The position numbers and the translations under genes are program-made. A stretch of 64,000 nt of DNA from Cerioporus squamosus (taxonomy: Eukaryota > Basidiomycota > Agaricomycetes > Polyporales > Polyporaceae): contig JABYQS010000074.1 of the NCBI GenBank assembly GCA_022592435.1, forward strand, positions 1-64,000. Direction: 5' to 3'. The notes under the pieces are model-generated. The model ran no database searches. It was not told the origin of the DNA and worked only from the letters and a program-made list of their open reading frames with translations. This document shows positions 22,197 through 32,868 of the stretch, one piece after another. Positions within the stretch are counted from its first letter, which is position 1. The number at the start of each line of letters is the position of its first letter.

Positions 22197-24394
22197 ATGG
22201 TCCATTCTGTCGTGCTTGCCTTGCTTTTGGTCGCTCCTCTCCTCATCGTGTATCGTCGCTTCGTGCGGCGTGCGCATCTCCCGCCGGGACCTCCGGGGCT
22301 GCCGCTCGTAGGCAACGTCCGCGATATCCCGTCGCCGCAAGATTTTTCGTGGCTGAAGTACCATCAATGGTGTCGAGAATACAGTGAGTTCTTTGTTCCA
22401 GAGACTCTCGCGATGCCTACCATTTCTGACTTGTGCTTCGTGTAGACACTGAGATCCTGCGCCTAAATGCACTCGGTATGAACATTATCGTCATCGACAC
22501 GATGGACGCGGCCACAGAACTTTTGGACAAGCGGTCCTCGATATACTCCGACAGGTACGCCCTCCGCCTCCCAGTACCTAACGCACGCTGACTCCCATAC
22601 ACAGACCTCGAATGATCATGCTCAACGAGCTGTACGTGGACGCCGCTTCCGCAGTCGCTCCTTCATGTTGCAGGCATTGATCTCACGCTACGACGTACAG
22701 CGCCGGCTTCGGATGGAACTTCGGGTCCATGGACTACGGCGAAGACTGGCGGATGTGCAGGAAGATGACGCACCAAGAGTTTCACGCGGTCTCGTTTAAG
22801 AAGTACCGCCCCATCCTCACCAAGCAAGCGTATGACTTTGTCTGCCGACTGGCCAAGGATCGTGGAGCCCGCGTTCCAATACACACCAAGCAGTGAGTCG
22901 TCCTCGACTATCTTCGTCTCGTGTGATACTGAACTGAGACGGATTGTGTGGGCAGTATGGTTGGCGCGAACATTATGGAAGTCACGTATGGGATCAAGGT
23001 CCTTCACGAGCATGACCCGTTCATCGAGCTCGCCGAGGCCGGTCAGGAATGCGTCGGGCGATGCGCCACTGCGGGAGTGTATCTGGTGGAGCTCCTTCCC
23101 ATTCGTACGTACGCGCCCTATGAGTTGCTCGAATACAGGCTAATTATAACCTGTTCATGACTTGCAGTGAGGTACCTCCCGAGTTGGTTCCCGGGTGCAA
23201 CCTTCCAGCGGGAAGCGAAGGCCTGGCACCAGAAGGCTACGCGCCAGCTTCACGTACCCTACGAGGACTTCGTCCACCGGTTGGTAAGTATCACTCTTCG
23301 CACTGGTGATGATCAAATACTGAGACAATCTATGTGATCCAGAAAGCGGGTCAGGTAGAGGACTGCATGGCCAAGGCTCTCCTAGACAGCTTCGGCGACG
23401 ACAAAGAGTCTGAACGTCTGGCGAAGATGACCACAGCGACGATGTACATGGGTACGCCCGCGCGTGCGCATCCTCTCATACACGGCTGATACTAGTGCCA
23501 CATCGTCAGGCGGCTCGGAGACGGTGAGTCCGTGCATTCTCCGCCAAACACACAGGCTCAACTGTCCCCGTAGATCGCAGCCAGCATGCATAGCTTCATT
23601 CTCGCTATGCTCCTGTACCCGGAGGTGCAGGAGCGCGCACGCCGCGAAATCGAGAAGGTCCTTGGCCCGCGCCGTCTCCCGACTTTTGACGACTTCGGCT
23701 CGATTCCCTACGTTGATGCGCTCATCAAGGAGACTCTCCGATGGCACCCTATCGTCCCGCTAGGTATGCCGCACGAATGGCTAATCAAACTGGCTGGCCT
23801 ATGAATATGGCCTACTATAGATCTCCCACATAAGCTGCGGGAGGACGACGTCTACGCAGGATACCGCCTTGAAAAGGGCTCGTTCGTCATGGTGAACCAC
23901 TGGTACGCTCCCATTCCGTCCGCTCATCCTGCTCAACCCCAAACCACTCACGCCGTCCACCTGGCACCATGACCCAGGTCCATCCTGCACAACGAGAAGC
24001 ACTACCCAGACCCACACCTGTTCAACCCCGACCGATTCCTCAAGGACGGCGCGCTGAACCCGTCAGTGCCCGACCCCGAAGAGGCCGCGTTCGGCTTCGG
24101 GCGCCGCGTCTGCCCCGGGCAGCACATGGCGTACGACACCATGTGGATCGCGATCGCGTGCGTGGTTGTGTGTCTGGAGATCGGGAAGGCGAAGGATGAG
24201 GCGGGGAGGGAGATCGACGTGGGGGAGGATTTCGTGAGCAGCTTCGTTAGGTGAGTCTTGCCTACCATTACCCGAGTCACAGATGGCTGATTGTACTTAC
24301 TATGTGGTGATATAACGACAGCGAACCGAGGCCGTTCTCGTGCGAGATGCGGTTCCGCTCGGAGGCGTACGCTGAAATGGTTACTAGGGCTTAA
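22197..24394 (+). CDS. Cytochrome P450 monooxygenase, microsomal
   Basis: Twelve exons (22197-22383, 22446-22554, 22605-22631, 22701-22892, 22956-23104, 23168-23283, 23343-23451, 23510-23523, 23574-23763, 23821-23902, 23978-24250, 24322-24394) give 506 aa. P450s insert one oxygen atom into lipophilic substrates using electrons from a reductase at the ER. An N-terminal membrane anchor (residues 5-20) leads to the proline hinge PPGPPGLPLVGN. The I-helix oxygen motif is GGSET (297-301), the K-helix ExxR is E354-R357, the PERF-like segment is FNPDRF, and the haem loop FGFGRRVCPG has its ligand at Cys437. All are intact. It resembles the large Agaricomycete families related to CYP5144, but the family number and substrate cannot be fixed here. 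Exon 8 is only 14 nt and encodes part of the I-helix motif. Confidence 0.95.
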
Positions 24395-25077
24395 GTGTGG
24401 AAGGCTTCCCCGGTGAGCAAGTCGTCCACACCGCAGTTTCGTAGAATGTCTGTGAGCATGTTGTCCGAAGTCACGTCTCAGATGAGCTAGTGGCACTTCA
24501 CAGGGAGTACGGTCAGGTGTGCATGCTTGTCTGCCAGTACTCGCAAGCAACTGGCGCGTACATATTGCGAGGCCATTCGAGCAGGGTCATCGTCTGGTAC
24601 GGAAGTCGACAGTGAGCGGAGGTGTGGCAAATGTGCGCTGTCGAGGTGCGGAAGGCAGGAAATTGTTCCCGAGTCAGACTCTTGAACTCATACTTACACT
24701 CGTGACGTCTTCATTTATAGGTGTAAGACCAATCAGGCGGAGTGCCGGGAGTACCAACGGTTGTACTCTTGTGCAACAACGAGGTCACTCCAGACAGATG
24801 GACGTGAGTTGAACGGATGAAGGGTGATTGTACGCACTCGAGGGGTGTATCCGGACACGATACCGTTCAAGCGAGATTCTCATTGCGGAGTTCAAGAGGG
24901 TCTCTCGCATATCCACAACCTCGTGTCGACCCGCGTAGATAGATGGGCCAACCTTATGCAATATAATCAAGGCCGGACGGCTAAGATAGAGAGGAGAAGG
25001 CGCGCCGGGAGCAACTCGAACTACTTAGGGATGGCATCTGGCATGAAAAAATGTTACAAGGGACTGGTTGCTACGGA
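24395..25077. other. Intergenic, no gene recognised
   Basis: P450 3' flank and tRNA 3' flank. No protein-coding signal. Near its right end lies the Pol III stop signal of the minus-strand tRNA. Confidence 0.5.
25046..25051 (-). terminator. Pol III terminator of tRNA-Ala
   Basis: Six T on the minus strand, 26 nt downstream of the mature tRNA end, the usual RNA polymerase III stop. Confidence 0.75.
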
Positions 25078-25149
25078 TGGACATTTAGGGAGTCGAACCC
25101 TAGACCTCACGCATGCGAAGCGTGCGCGCTACCACTGTGCCAAATGCCC
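25078..25149 (-). tRNA. tRNA-Ala(CGC): tRNA-Ala (anticodon CGC)
   Basis: A 72-nt cloverleaf without intron: acceptor GGGCATT/AATGTCC, D arm, anticodon stem CACGC/GCGTG with loop TTCGCAT (anticodon CGC), and T arm TAGGG/CCCTA with loop TTCGACT. The third acceptor pair is G-U (G3:U70), the main recognition mark of alanyl-tRNA synthetase. An identical copy lies at 46308-46379 on the other strand. Confidence 0.97.
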
Positions 25150-25533
25150 GTATTCTTTCAGTTGCCAATGATTAAAGAGCGTAAACGGCCTCTCACCTAC
25201 CAATGTAGGCGGCCACAACTGTCTTCCACTACAGAAGTAGTAGAGGCTGGCTTGCGAGCCTAGCTATAAGCCAAGATTAGTTCAACTTCGGGCTTCGAGT
25301 TGCGAGCTGAGAAACCGATAGCCAATCCCGAAATCTGACCGCAAGCTAGCGAGGGTATATCACAGCGCATCGACTCCCTGAACGCCCATGCTATTCTGTC
25401 GAGGTCGATGTCTGTTCAATTTGCCTCCTTGACATGCACTGGCACACAAATCACCGTCCGACAAGGTCGTACAAATGGCGAGCATGTCTCGATGAAAGCA
25501 CTGCTACTACTTACCATGGCGAGTTCTGACGCG
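25150..25533. other. Intergenic, tRNA 5' flank and esterase 3' flank
   Basis: No coding signal. It contains the upstream region of the minus-strand tRNA and the 3' untranslated region of the SGNH esterase. Confidence 0.5.
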
Positions 25534-27252
25534 TCACAGATGTGTTCCCCACTGCGCTTCTGGCTGAAGGCCCCAAGCCTCCAACCATTGCTCGAACAGC
25601 CCGGCAATCTTCTGATGTCCGGGGATGTTGGGATGCTGGTTGCTGTTAGGGCATTAACGCGGCGAGACGGCACATCATGCTCTGGAACGTACTCAGGGAA
25701 AACATCGTCCCAAGCGACCCACCCGGTGGTGTTCACCAGGAAGGTGTTCTTGTCACCGACCAGATGTCTGGCATCGCGAGTCAGGAGAAGCGAAGGCAGA
25801 GAGTGAAGTTCTGTGACATACCTATCCTCGACGATGCGTTGATATTGCCCTTCGTAGTAGTAGCTGATTGAACCATCCGCACTTGGCCAGCCCCACTGCG
25901 CGAGCAGTTCATGAGGTTGTACGGAGTCGGAAAAGGCAGGGAACGCACCGGCGTGAAGATGAAAAAGGGCTGCATGGGGTAACGGTCACGGAGGCGACCC
26001 AGGAATGTAGTAAACGTCTAAAAGCAGCGTATTGCGCGTGGTTAGACCGGGGTCATGCGGTGCGACATCCTGCGTACCTGGACGAAGTCGTCTGCCGTGA
26101 CGTTTTGCGAGGCATCATTTGCACTATTGGGTTACGAAGATAGCACTCAGAGACTGTCTGAAAGTCACGCATACGCACTCACCCAATGTGCACTACGACA
26201 TGCGTCGGCGGGGGATGGTCACGGAGGAAGTTCCAAGGGGTTGTATAGTTGTGGTCAGTCGTGTCGTAATAGCCTGTGTCTTCTGTCTAGAGTGCACATC
26301 AGCCTCGGCGTACCAGGTTGATTGATATCCAGGGTCACATACCCTGAAGTACTGGTAGGATACGCCATGTTGATTGCCATACGACACGATGTCCTGCGTT
26401 GTCGAGTGAGTTCCGTGCGTACGATATCACGTATATGGTGTCGTACTTTGAGAGCTGCGCCAGGCTGAGCGTTGACGTTGTGTTCCGCCTTGAAGTATTC
26501 GCCCGTCAAGAATGGCCAGGCCTGGTCCACGCCTAAAGGAAGGTATTGACCCTGGGAGCCGCCGCCAACCCCCTACATTAGCCATGAAAGACGAGAGCTG
26601 AGTAGCGGACAGTCCAACTCACGGCTGAGAGGGAGTCTCCGATGAACTGGAACGCGAGTTTTGAAGGCGTGTACGGGAGCAGTTTCGCATCCTGAAGAAC
26701 GACCACACCGTTTCAACGAGCCATCATGCACTGTAGATGCAGGAGGTACAGACCTTGTTCAGCACGATCGTCTCGAGGTTGATACGGTTGTTCTGCCATC
26801 CTTCGACGTTGATGCGCACCACGCTTCTCGACTTGCTCAGTCTCTTTCGCGCCGCAGTGGCAGCGAGAGGTATCTCATTTGAACCTTCTGTGACGTTCAC
26901 GGTGTAGAACGGCTCGTAGTTCACCGAGACCCCGACCGAGGCCAGGGGAGATGTCGTGTGCGGACCAAGGTTCAAAGACAGGGAGGAGAGGTCCTCGACG
27001 TGAAGCTTGAAGCCAGAACCAGCCCTGCGAATCTCAGAACGTCAGCAAAGTGCGGTTGCGTCTGTAGACTTCCCTGAATCCCTACCACCAAGTTCCCGGA
27101 GACGAGTCCCACCGGCCATGGAAGTGGATCAGAGGATGGTCATTCGGAATGACCACTCCCTTCGCCGAAGAATCCGAAGCAGGAACGGCACCCACGCCGG
27201 AGATGGCGAGGAGAGGAATCGCGGCCAGAGCTGCGACTACCTGTACGTGCAT
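25534..27252 (-). CDS. Secreted SGNH/GDSL-type carbohydrate esterase (CE2-like)
   Basis: Eleven minus-strand exons in phase: 27252-27086, 27024-26754, 26691-26623, 26551-26447, 26393-26343, 26286-26183, 26123-26078, 26017-25949, 25895-25822, 25767-25693, 25642-25534 (379 aa). The first 22 residues form a signal peptide (hydrophobic core ALAAIPLLAI, Ala at the cleavage region). An N-terminal beta domain of about 120 residues precedes the SGNH hydrolase domain, the layout of family CE2 acetyl esterases. The block I serine is S166 in FIGDSLSAGQ, the block III Asn lies in GAND (256-259), and the block V Asp-His pair is D344 and H347 in DNQHPN. Likely role: removing acetyl groups from plant cell-wall glycans outside the cell. 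The substrate is inferred from layout only. Confidence 0.9.
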
Positions 27253-28568
27253 GTTAGCTGAAACTCGGAAGCTCTGGTGCAGCGTACTCACTCGCGATGG
27301 CCGCAAATCGAGAGCTTATGTATATTGGAGCATCGCTTGGTCACGACTGCAGTGGCCCGCATGTGTTGCGTTTGGCGCACTTTGAGGTGATCGACCTTCT
27401 GACGCTCTTCCTGCCGAGATTCTCCCGCAGCATCTCCGCTAACTCGTGAGCGACCGGCCGATCCTATGACCACTGTTCTCGGGCATAGTGAGTACATAAG
27501 AAGGATGGCGCTTCGCTGACTCGAGGGGAAGGGAATGATGCGGGAGTATGTAGGTCAACCAGTATCCTGGTCGGGTCATGCATGCAAGAGACACGAACCT
27601 CTACATCAGCATCTGACGAAGTCATGCCTCAAGCCAGCAGGCTCCAAATGTGAGTGTTCCTTGTCGTGACCGCCAATCCGCTCCGACTCGGAGCGGCGAA
27701 ACCATAGTTCCAGTCGTGATCGCAGAACCGCGAAGAGTTCATGATAGTGCAGAAGCACCGAGCTTAACTGAGAAGAGAGACAAGTCACTGTCAATGGGCC
27801 GCGCTCAAAAGCAGCATCGGGAGCAGCCCAATTAGTACTGATTGTCAACACTGGCACGTCTTGGCGAAAGAAAAGACGAATTTCAGAGAATACGGACCGG
27901 ACGACCGCACCATACGTGACCGCAAGGCTCGCAGTTCTGTTGCATGACAGGCTTGACTGTTGGCCAGTAAGTACGACATAACCCAGAACTAAGAACCCTC
28001 CGGGATGACGTACATGATCTGGGGGCTTTTATCAACTGGCAGATACGGCCGTGCTGGGAGGGCTGTAGGCTGTCATATTGATCTCAGGATCTAGTGCCGC
28101 CCACATGTGAATGCCAGCACTGTCAGGACTGACATCGAGGGAATCGCGGGGAGACAAATACGCAAGGAGCAGTCGGACAGCCGCGCACTGAGCACAGCGT
28201 CCCGGTGCCAGAGCCTACCGTTCGACCATACGTGCAACAAACGTCGGTAGCCATGCGGCACATAGTTCAAGGTTGACCGTTCATTACCCCAGTCCGCCGT
28301 GATTGAGCAAACACCGGAAGTCGGGGAGCGTGGGCTGACCAACAAGACGTAGATCGTTGCAGCCGAGTCGCTGTGGCGAAACAAGCGTAAACGAAGCATG
28401 GATACATAGGTAAATAGTTACCATCGGATACAACTACAGAACAGTCCAGCTTCTGCCTTGACATATTTTGGATGCACTCGCCGTCCACCCGACGGCCGAG
28501 TCACAAATGATCGCGAGACCTGAAGGGAAAGTAGGAGTAGTCATGTGTGGCAATACTCGGTCTGCCCG
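27253..28568. other. Intergenic, no gene recognised
   Basis: Promoter side of the esterase and 3' side of the La gene, both minus strand. A TATA-like ATATACATAA (on the minus strand) lies about 60 bp upstream of the esterase start. Open frames on both strands show no motif. Confidence 0.4.
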
Positions 28569-30416
28569 CTATGAGGTAGCGTCCCCCTCTGTCTTCACCT
28601 TTTTCGAGGACCCGATGACGGGCACAGCCTGCCCGCGGATGCCCACGTTCGGGCCACCATCTGGCTCGACAGCGCGTTTGCGCTTCTCGCCCGCCTGCTC
28701 GCCGCCGGCGGCAGCGTCACCGTCGGCGGCAGCAGCCTTCTCCGCGTTCCGGTCGCCGCCATGCCTGGCACCTCCGCGTCCGCCGCCTCGACCGCCTCGC
28801 CCACCACGACCGCCTCGCCCGCCACGCCCGCCACGCCCTCCCCTTCCGCCGCCTCCGCGCGAGTCGCGGTTCTGGGCGAAGGAAAGAGCGCGTTTGGCAG
28901 CAGAAGCGGCCCGTTCGAGCTGGAAGGCCCGCTCTGTCTCCTCTGTTGGATGCAAAAAGTGAAACACGTCAGACGATGAAAGGTGGAAGACGAGGTGATA
29001 TCTGACCGTCTGGGACACTCCATGTGACCTCCTTCAAGCTGAGAGTCTTCAACTTCTCCCGCACGTAAGCGATGTCATCGTCTGTCAGAACCTTGTCGAA
29101 GCCGACGAGACCTGAGCTTTCGCCCTTCGTGTACTTGACGAACGGCGCGCGAGCGAAGCGCTCCTTCAGCGTACCCTGTGCTGCCTGTTAGAACCTGATA
29201 CTCCAGTAGAAAAAAGAGCGTACGTACCTTAATCTCGTCGAAGCTGACATCCTCGCCGGCACCTTCGAACTTGAGCGAAGCACCCTTTACGGCAGGGACA
29301 TCTTCCGGCTTGACGCTACCGCCGTCCTCCTCATGGACGAGGATTCGGTTGCCCAAGAACTCGAGGTAGACGTCCGGCTTCCCCTTCGGCTCATCTTTGC
29401 CTTTGCCCTTCTTGCCCTTCTCCTGCTCCGCCATCTCCTTGAACGCGTTGAAACCTTTCCTCCCGCTGCCGGCGATGTTTTGCCTCCGAAGGTCGGCCGC
29501 CTTGCCCGTGAGACCCTTCTCCTTGATTTTCATCTCACAATAAGCCTCTCTGTGGGTTTGGTATGAACAGAGAACGGAGAGACAATGCCGACCAGCGACT
29601 TACTTTGACATGATGAGAAGCTCCTCACCGTTCCATGTCGGCTTCGGGTCCGCGTTGAGGAACGCATTGACAGACTTGAAGTCGGCGAATTCCACAAACA
29701 CGGAGCCCTAGTCGCGTGGAGTTTAGGACATAGGGAGTGTACATGGGAAGGTAGCACGCACCTTGAACTCCTTCGTGCCGTCCACTCTCCTCATGCGCAC
29801 AGCATTCGTCTTGCCGTACCTGTCGAAGAACTCCTCGAGCTTCTTCTGCAGGCCGGGTTCCTCCTTCCCGAATCCTTTCTGAAGGTACTCATGAATCCCG
29901 CAGGAGCGCACCAGCAGCTGAGGTCACGCACCGCGTAGATACTGCGCTCGAACTGGCCCTTCGGAGGCTGCACCTCTGTCCGCCTACGCACGTTCTCGCC
30001 CGCCTCGTCCACTTCCAGCTCCTCGCTCCTGCGAAGGGCTTCTGCAACCCACGCTTCTCCGAGGGCCTGATATTCGCGCATGCGCTTGAAAGACGCGACA
30101 GTCTTGATGGGCACCCAGTGTTCGGGGTTGGCTGTATGTAGCGTCCACATGAACCTGCGCGCACGACAGGTCAGCATCAACCGCTGGAGGTTAGCAACAA
30201 ACGTGCGTACTTGTCAAAGGGAAGGTTGGAGTCCGCGAAGTAAAACTCGACTAGCGAACGATATACTCCGTCAATCCGCTGCCATTACGGTGACATGCTT
30301 GCCATACCTTGGCGGACTGCTCTCAATCTCTTCGCCTCTTCCTCCTCATCTAAAGAGTTCGTGGTTTCTTCCATCTTCACGTCCTCAACGGGCTTGGTTT
30401 CGACTTCGGCAGACAT
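28569..30416 (-). CDS. LHP1: La protein (RNA chaperone of Pol III transcripts)
   Basis: Eight minus-strand exons: 30416-30308, 30250-30211, 30154-29932, 29878-29762, 29707-29604, 29549-29228, 29175-29007, 28942-28569 (485 aa). La binds the UUU-OH end of new Pol III RNAs (pre-tRNA, U6) and protects and folds them in the nucleus. The La motif starts with RAVRQVEFYFADSNLPFDKF and runs through WVPIKTVASFKRM. RRM1 contains RSIYAKGFG and GSVFVEFADF; the C-terminal half has a second RNA-binding fold around LKFEGAGEDVSFDEIKGTLK. The tail is an RGG-rich tract followed by a basic stretch, KKVKTE, near the end. All domains are intact. The 40-nt exon 2 encodes the first La-motif helix. Confidence 0.94.
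28768..28860 (-). repeat. RGG repeat tract of the La protein
   Basis: About ten Gly-Arg-Gly units with GGN GGN CGN codons in the last exon. RGG tracts bind RNA and are often arginine-methylated. The antisense strand is also open here for compositional reasons. Confidence 0.85.
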
Positions 30417-32868
30417 CGTCGGACTGTGGGAGTAGGAGGGTAGGAGGACGTAGTTCCTCGTAAATCGGCAGAAAATCCGATCATGACGCCCAATCTTATC
30501 TTATCAGACTGCTAGGACAGGCGCTGGACTCGCTCTGAGTCTCAGAGGAGTCTCTGACCACGATTATACTGAATCGTGCACTGATCGTCTCTTCTTCTAT
30601 CATCGTCAGGTGTCACCTTTTCGTCGCAATCGGAGAGTTCTGTGAGTCGCAGGTGTGCAATATTGGGTACGATGAACGTAGAATTCTAACGGCATCCGTC
30701 TCAGAGTTAGAGAGACCGTGAGGCATCGAGGCTCAGTGTAGGAAGGTTCAACAGTCAAGTGACTCAGGATTGGAAGAACGACATGGGGATGTCAGGTACG
30801 AAGACCCAGCAAGTGCCCTTGGAAGTCAATTGCCTGGTGTCTGGGTTAAAGACGCCATTACGTCCGTTGTCTCCTACGAAGACATACCTCGCGCTCTATA
30901 ATTCCCGTCCCGCAACTTCTCCGACTTGACGGGGGAAACTTCCCGCTACATCGCCCGCCCACCATGTGTACTAGGAACGCAACTCAGCTAAGTCTCCGAT
31001 TGTGAACGGGAAGAAGCACAGGAACGCGTCAATGTCCAGGGCAGGCCGGCGAAAGGTACGTACCCGTCTGTCGCACATCCTCGCAAATCGTCCGTTCTAG
31101 TGGCATCAGATGTACATAGACAGCAATCAAGAACATACTAACCAGCTTTACATATAGCACATATTCGCCCACAGGTACAGCTTCGCCCGATGCCGTGACC
31201 GGAGGAACGCTACAAACCCCGGGAAGCCCATATTCCCGTCCTATAGGCGCACAAATGAGTATGTTCGTGGTACATCGATACGCCCAGCTCAAAACCAGCT
31301 GCAATGCGGTCGCTTCAACAATACCGTCCGACAGCGGCTCGTTAGACGATCGATCGGAGTAGAACTGCGGGAGCAATTCCTGCGCTGGATCCCGCCAGCA
31401 CGATGGGCACGAGCTAACGGTGAGCTTGCTACTTGTCGATCCCACATACGCTCACTCTGTACCTCTCTGTACGCAAGGCCTCGACATCGTCTTCGGACAC
31501 TGTGTGATAGGACGTCTTCCATGGGAGCGCATTACTCGCCAGGTGGGGCATTTCACGGGAAGTCATAGAGAACAAGTCGGTGAGTGGAGATCTCCCTGTC
31601 ACTGAGCTCATCTTTGCCCTGAGCTGCTTTCGTGGTCTGATAGAAACCCGCCAATCGTGCAGGGGCCCGACTCCTGGAGTAAGGATAGCCCTCCTGGCGC
31701 TCTCCTGCCGCGCTCATTCAAAGCCCTCCCTCGTCTTCTGCCGCGAGCGCGAGCTCATTGACCGCCCAGCGGCAGCGCGGCTCTCCGCAAAATGAAGACG
31801 GATGCAATGCCGCGCGCCTGCCCTCGCGCTCCCCTCTCTCGGACGTGCTGATCCACGCGTTCCTGCCTCCGCTCACTTCTGTTTCCCACTTATCTAGATG
31901 CTTTTCCGATCGATTTTACGATGCCGATCCTCAAACCGCCCGGCCCGCCAGACGCTTCTGTGCAAACAATCCAACATGCGCTCTTCAACAAGTGATGCTG
32001 CAGTGTAGCATGAGGTGGTCTACATACTTGTGGTTTCATGGGCTCGTCAGCGTGCGCTTGGTGAAGGCGACCCGACTCTCCCGTGGTCACTATAGGTCAC
32101 TATACTATGGCTGGTTTCTGCGCGAACTCAAACTCTCGTGCAGTCAGCATTGCTGGGACTGGTGACTGGTGACTGAGCTTGATTGCCGCTTGCTGTGATG
32201 CTCAGGGAGTTTACCGAGTCCCCTAGCGCCGCAAACTGTCTTCCTTCGGACTCTGATGTCTCTCAGCCTGCAACTTCGACAAGGGCCGTCAGGCTCGCAG
32301 GTCAATACGAAGGCCTATTCAGGACTTATCGCGCCAATTCGTCAGAGAAGCATCGACATGTGCCCTTCGTGGCCTTCCACGGGCGTCCTGGGAGACGTTG
32401 GCGAAGAACGATTGGTTCAAGCTCCATGTGCGCCCGACCGACCCGCACAATCAACGATTCGAAGAAGCGAGCTAGCCCACGTCTTGTCGGTTTTTCCCTG
32501 CAAGGAGCGCCCCTATGGGCACGTCGAGGCTCCACCGAAGGTGAGGATCCCCCCTCAGAACTCGTTCAGCATGGCCGTACGGGGCGTGGACCTGAAATTC
32601 ACACCACGAACTCTAACGTAATCCTCCCAGGTTGTCATTCGCACCTTGCGAATTCTGCCTGTTTGAGACAATCAAACAACGCTCCCGAGCCGGCACACGG
32701 CCAACGAGCTTCGATTCGTACCGCGCGGGAAAGAGTGTGCCCCGGCAGTGTCGCGCGCTGAGAAGCTTCGCATATTAATGGTGCACATGTAGGCTCCGGT
32801 TCGACACCCGCAGCGCGACCTACCCCCCCGTTCAGTCTCCGCCATCTCCTCACGAGCGGGTCCCCGGG
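30417..32868. other. Intergenic between divergent La and Zn2Cys6 genes
   Basis: About 2.45 kb. A 192-codon frame (32183-32761, plus) and a 138-codon frame (31029-31445, minus) have no motifs and I do not call them. The right end, from about 32792 after a TAG acceptor-like site, reads in frame into the Zn2Cys6 protein, so an upstream first exon of that gene is probably hidden in this interval. Confidence 0.35.

Noticed and set aside
14413..24394. Secondary-metabolite cluster built around the acyl-CoA synthetase and P450
   Set aside because: No core synthase is present, the AMP-binding gene has the long-chain acyl-CoA synthetase layout, and a chromatin gene separates the two.
28468..28962. Open frame antisense to the La RGG tract
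   Set aside because: A Pro/Arg-rich shadow of the GGN-CGN repeats of the real gene on the minus strand.
32183..32761. 192-codon open frame upstream of the Zn2Cys6 gene
   Set aside because: No motif, no plausible intron structure, and another frame is also open over the same bases; expected by chance in GC-rich DNA.
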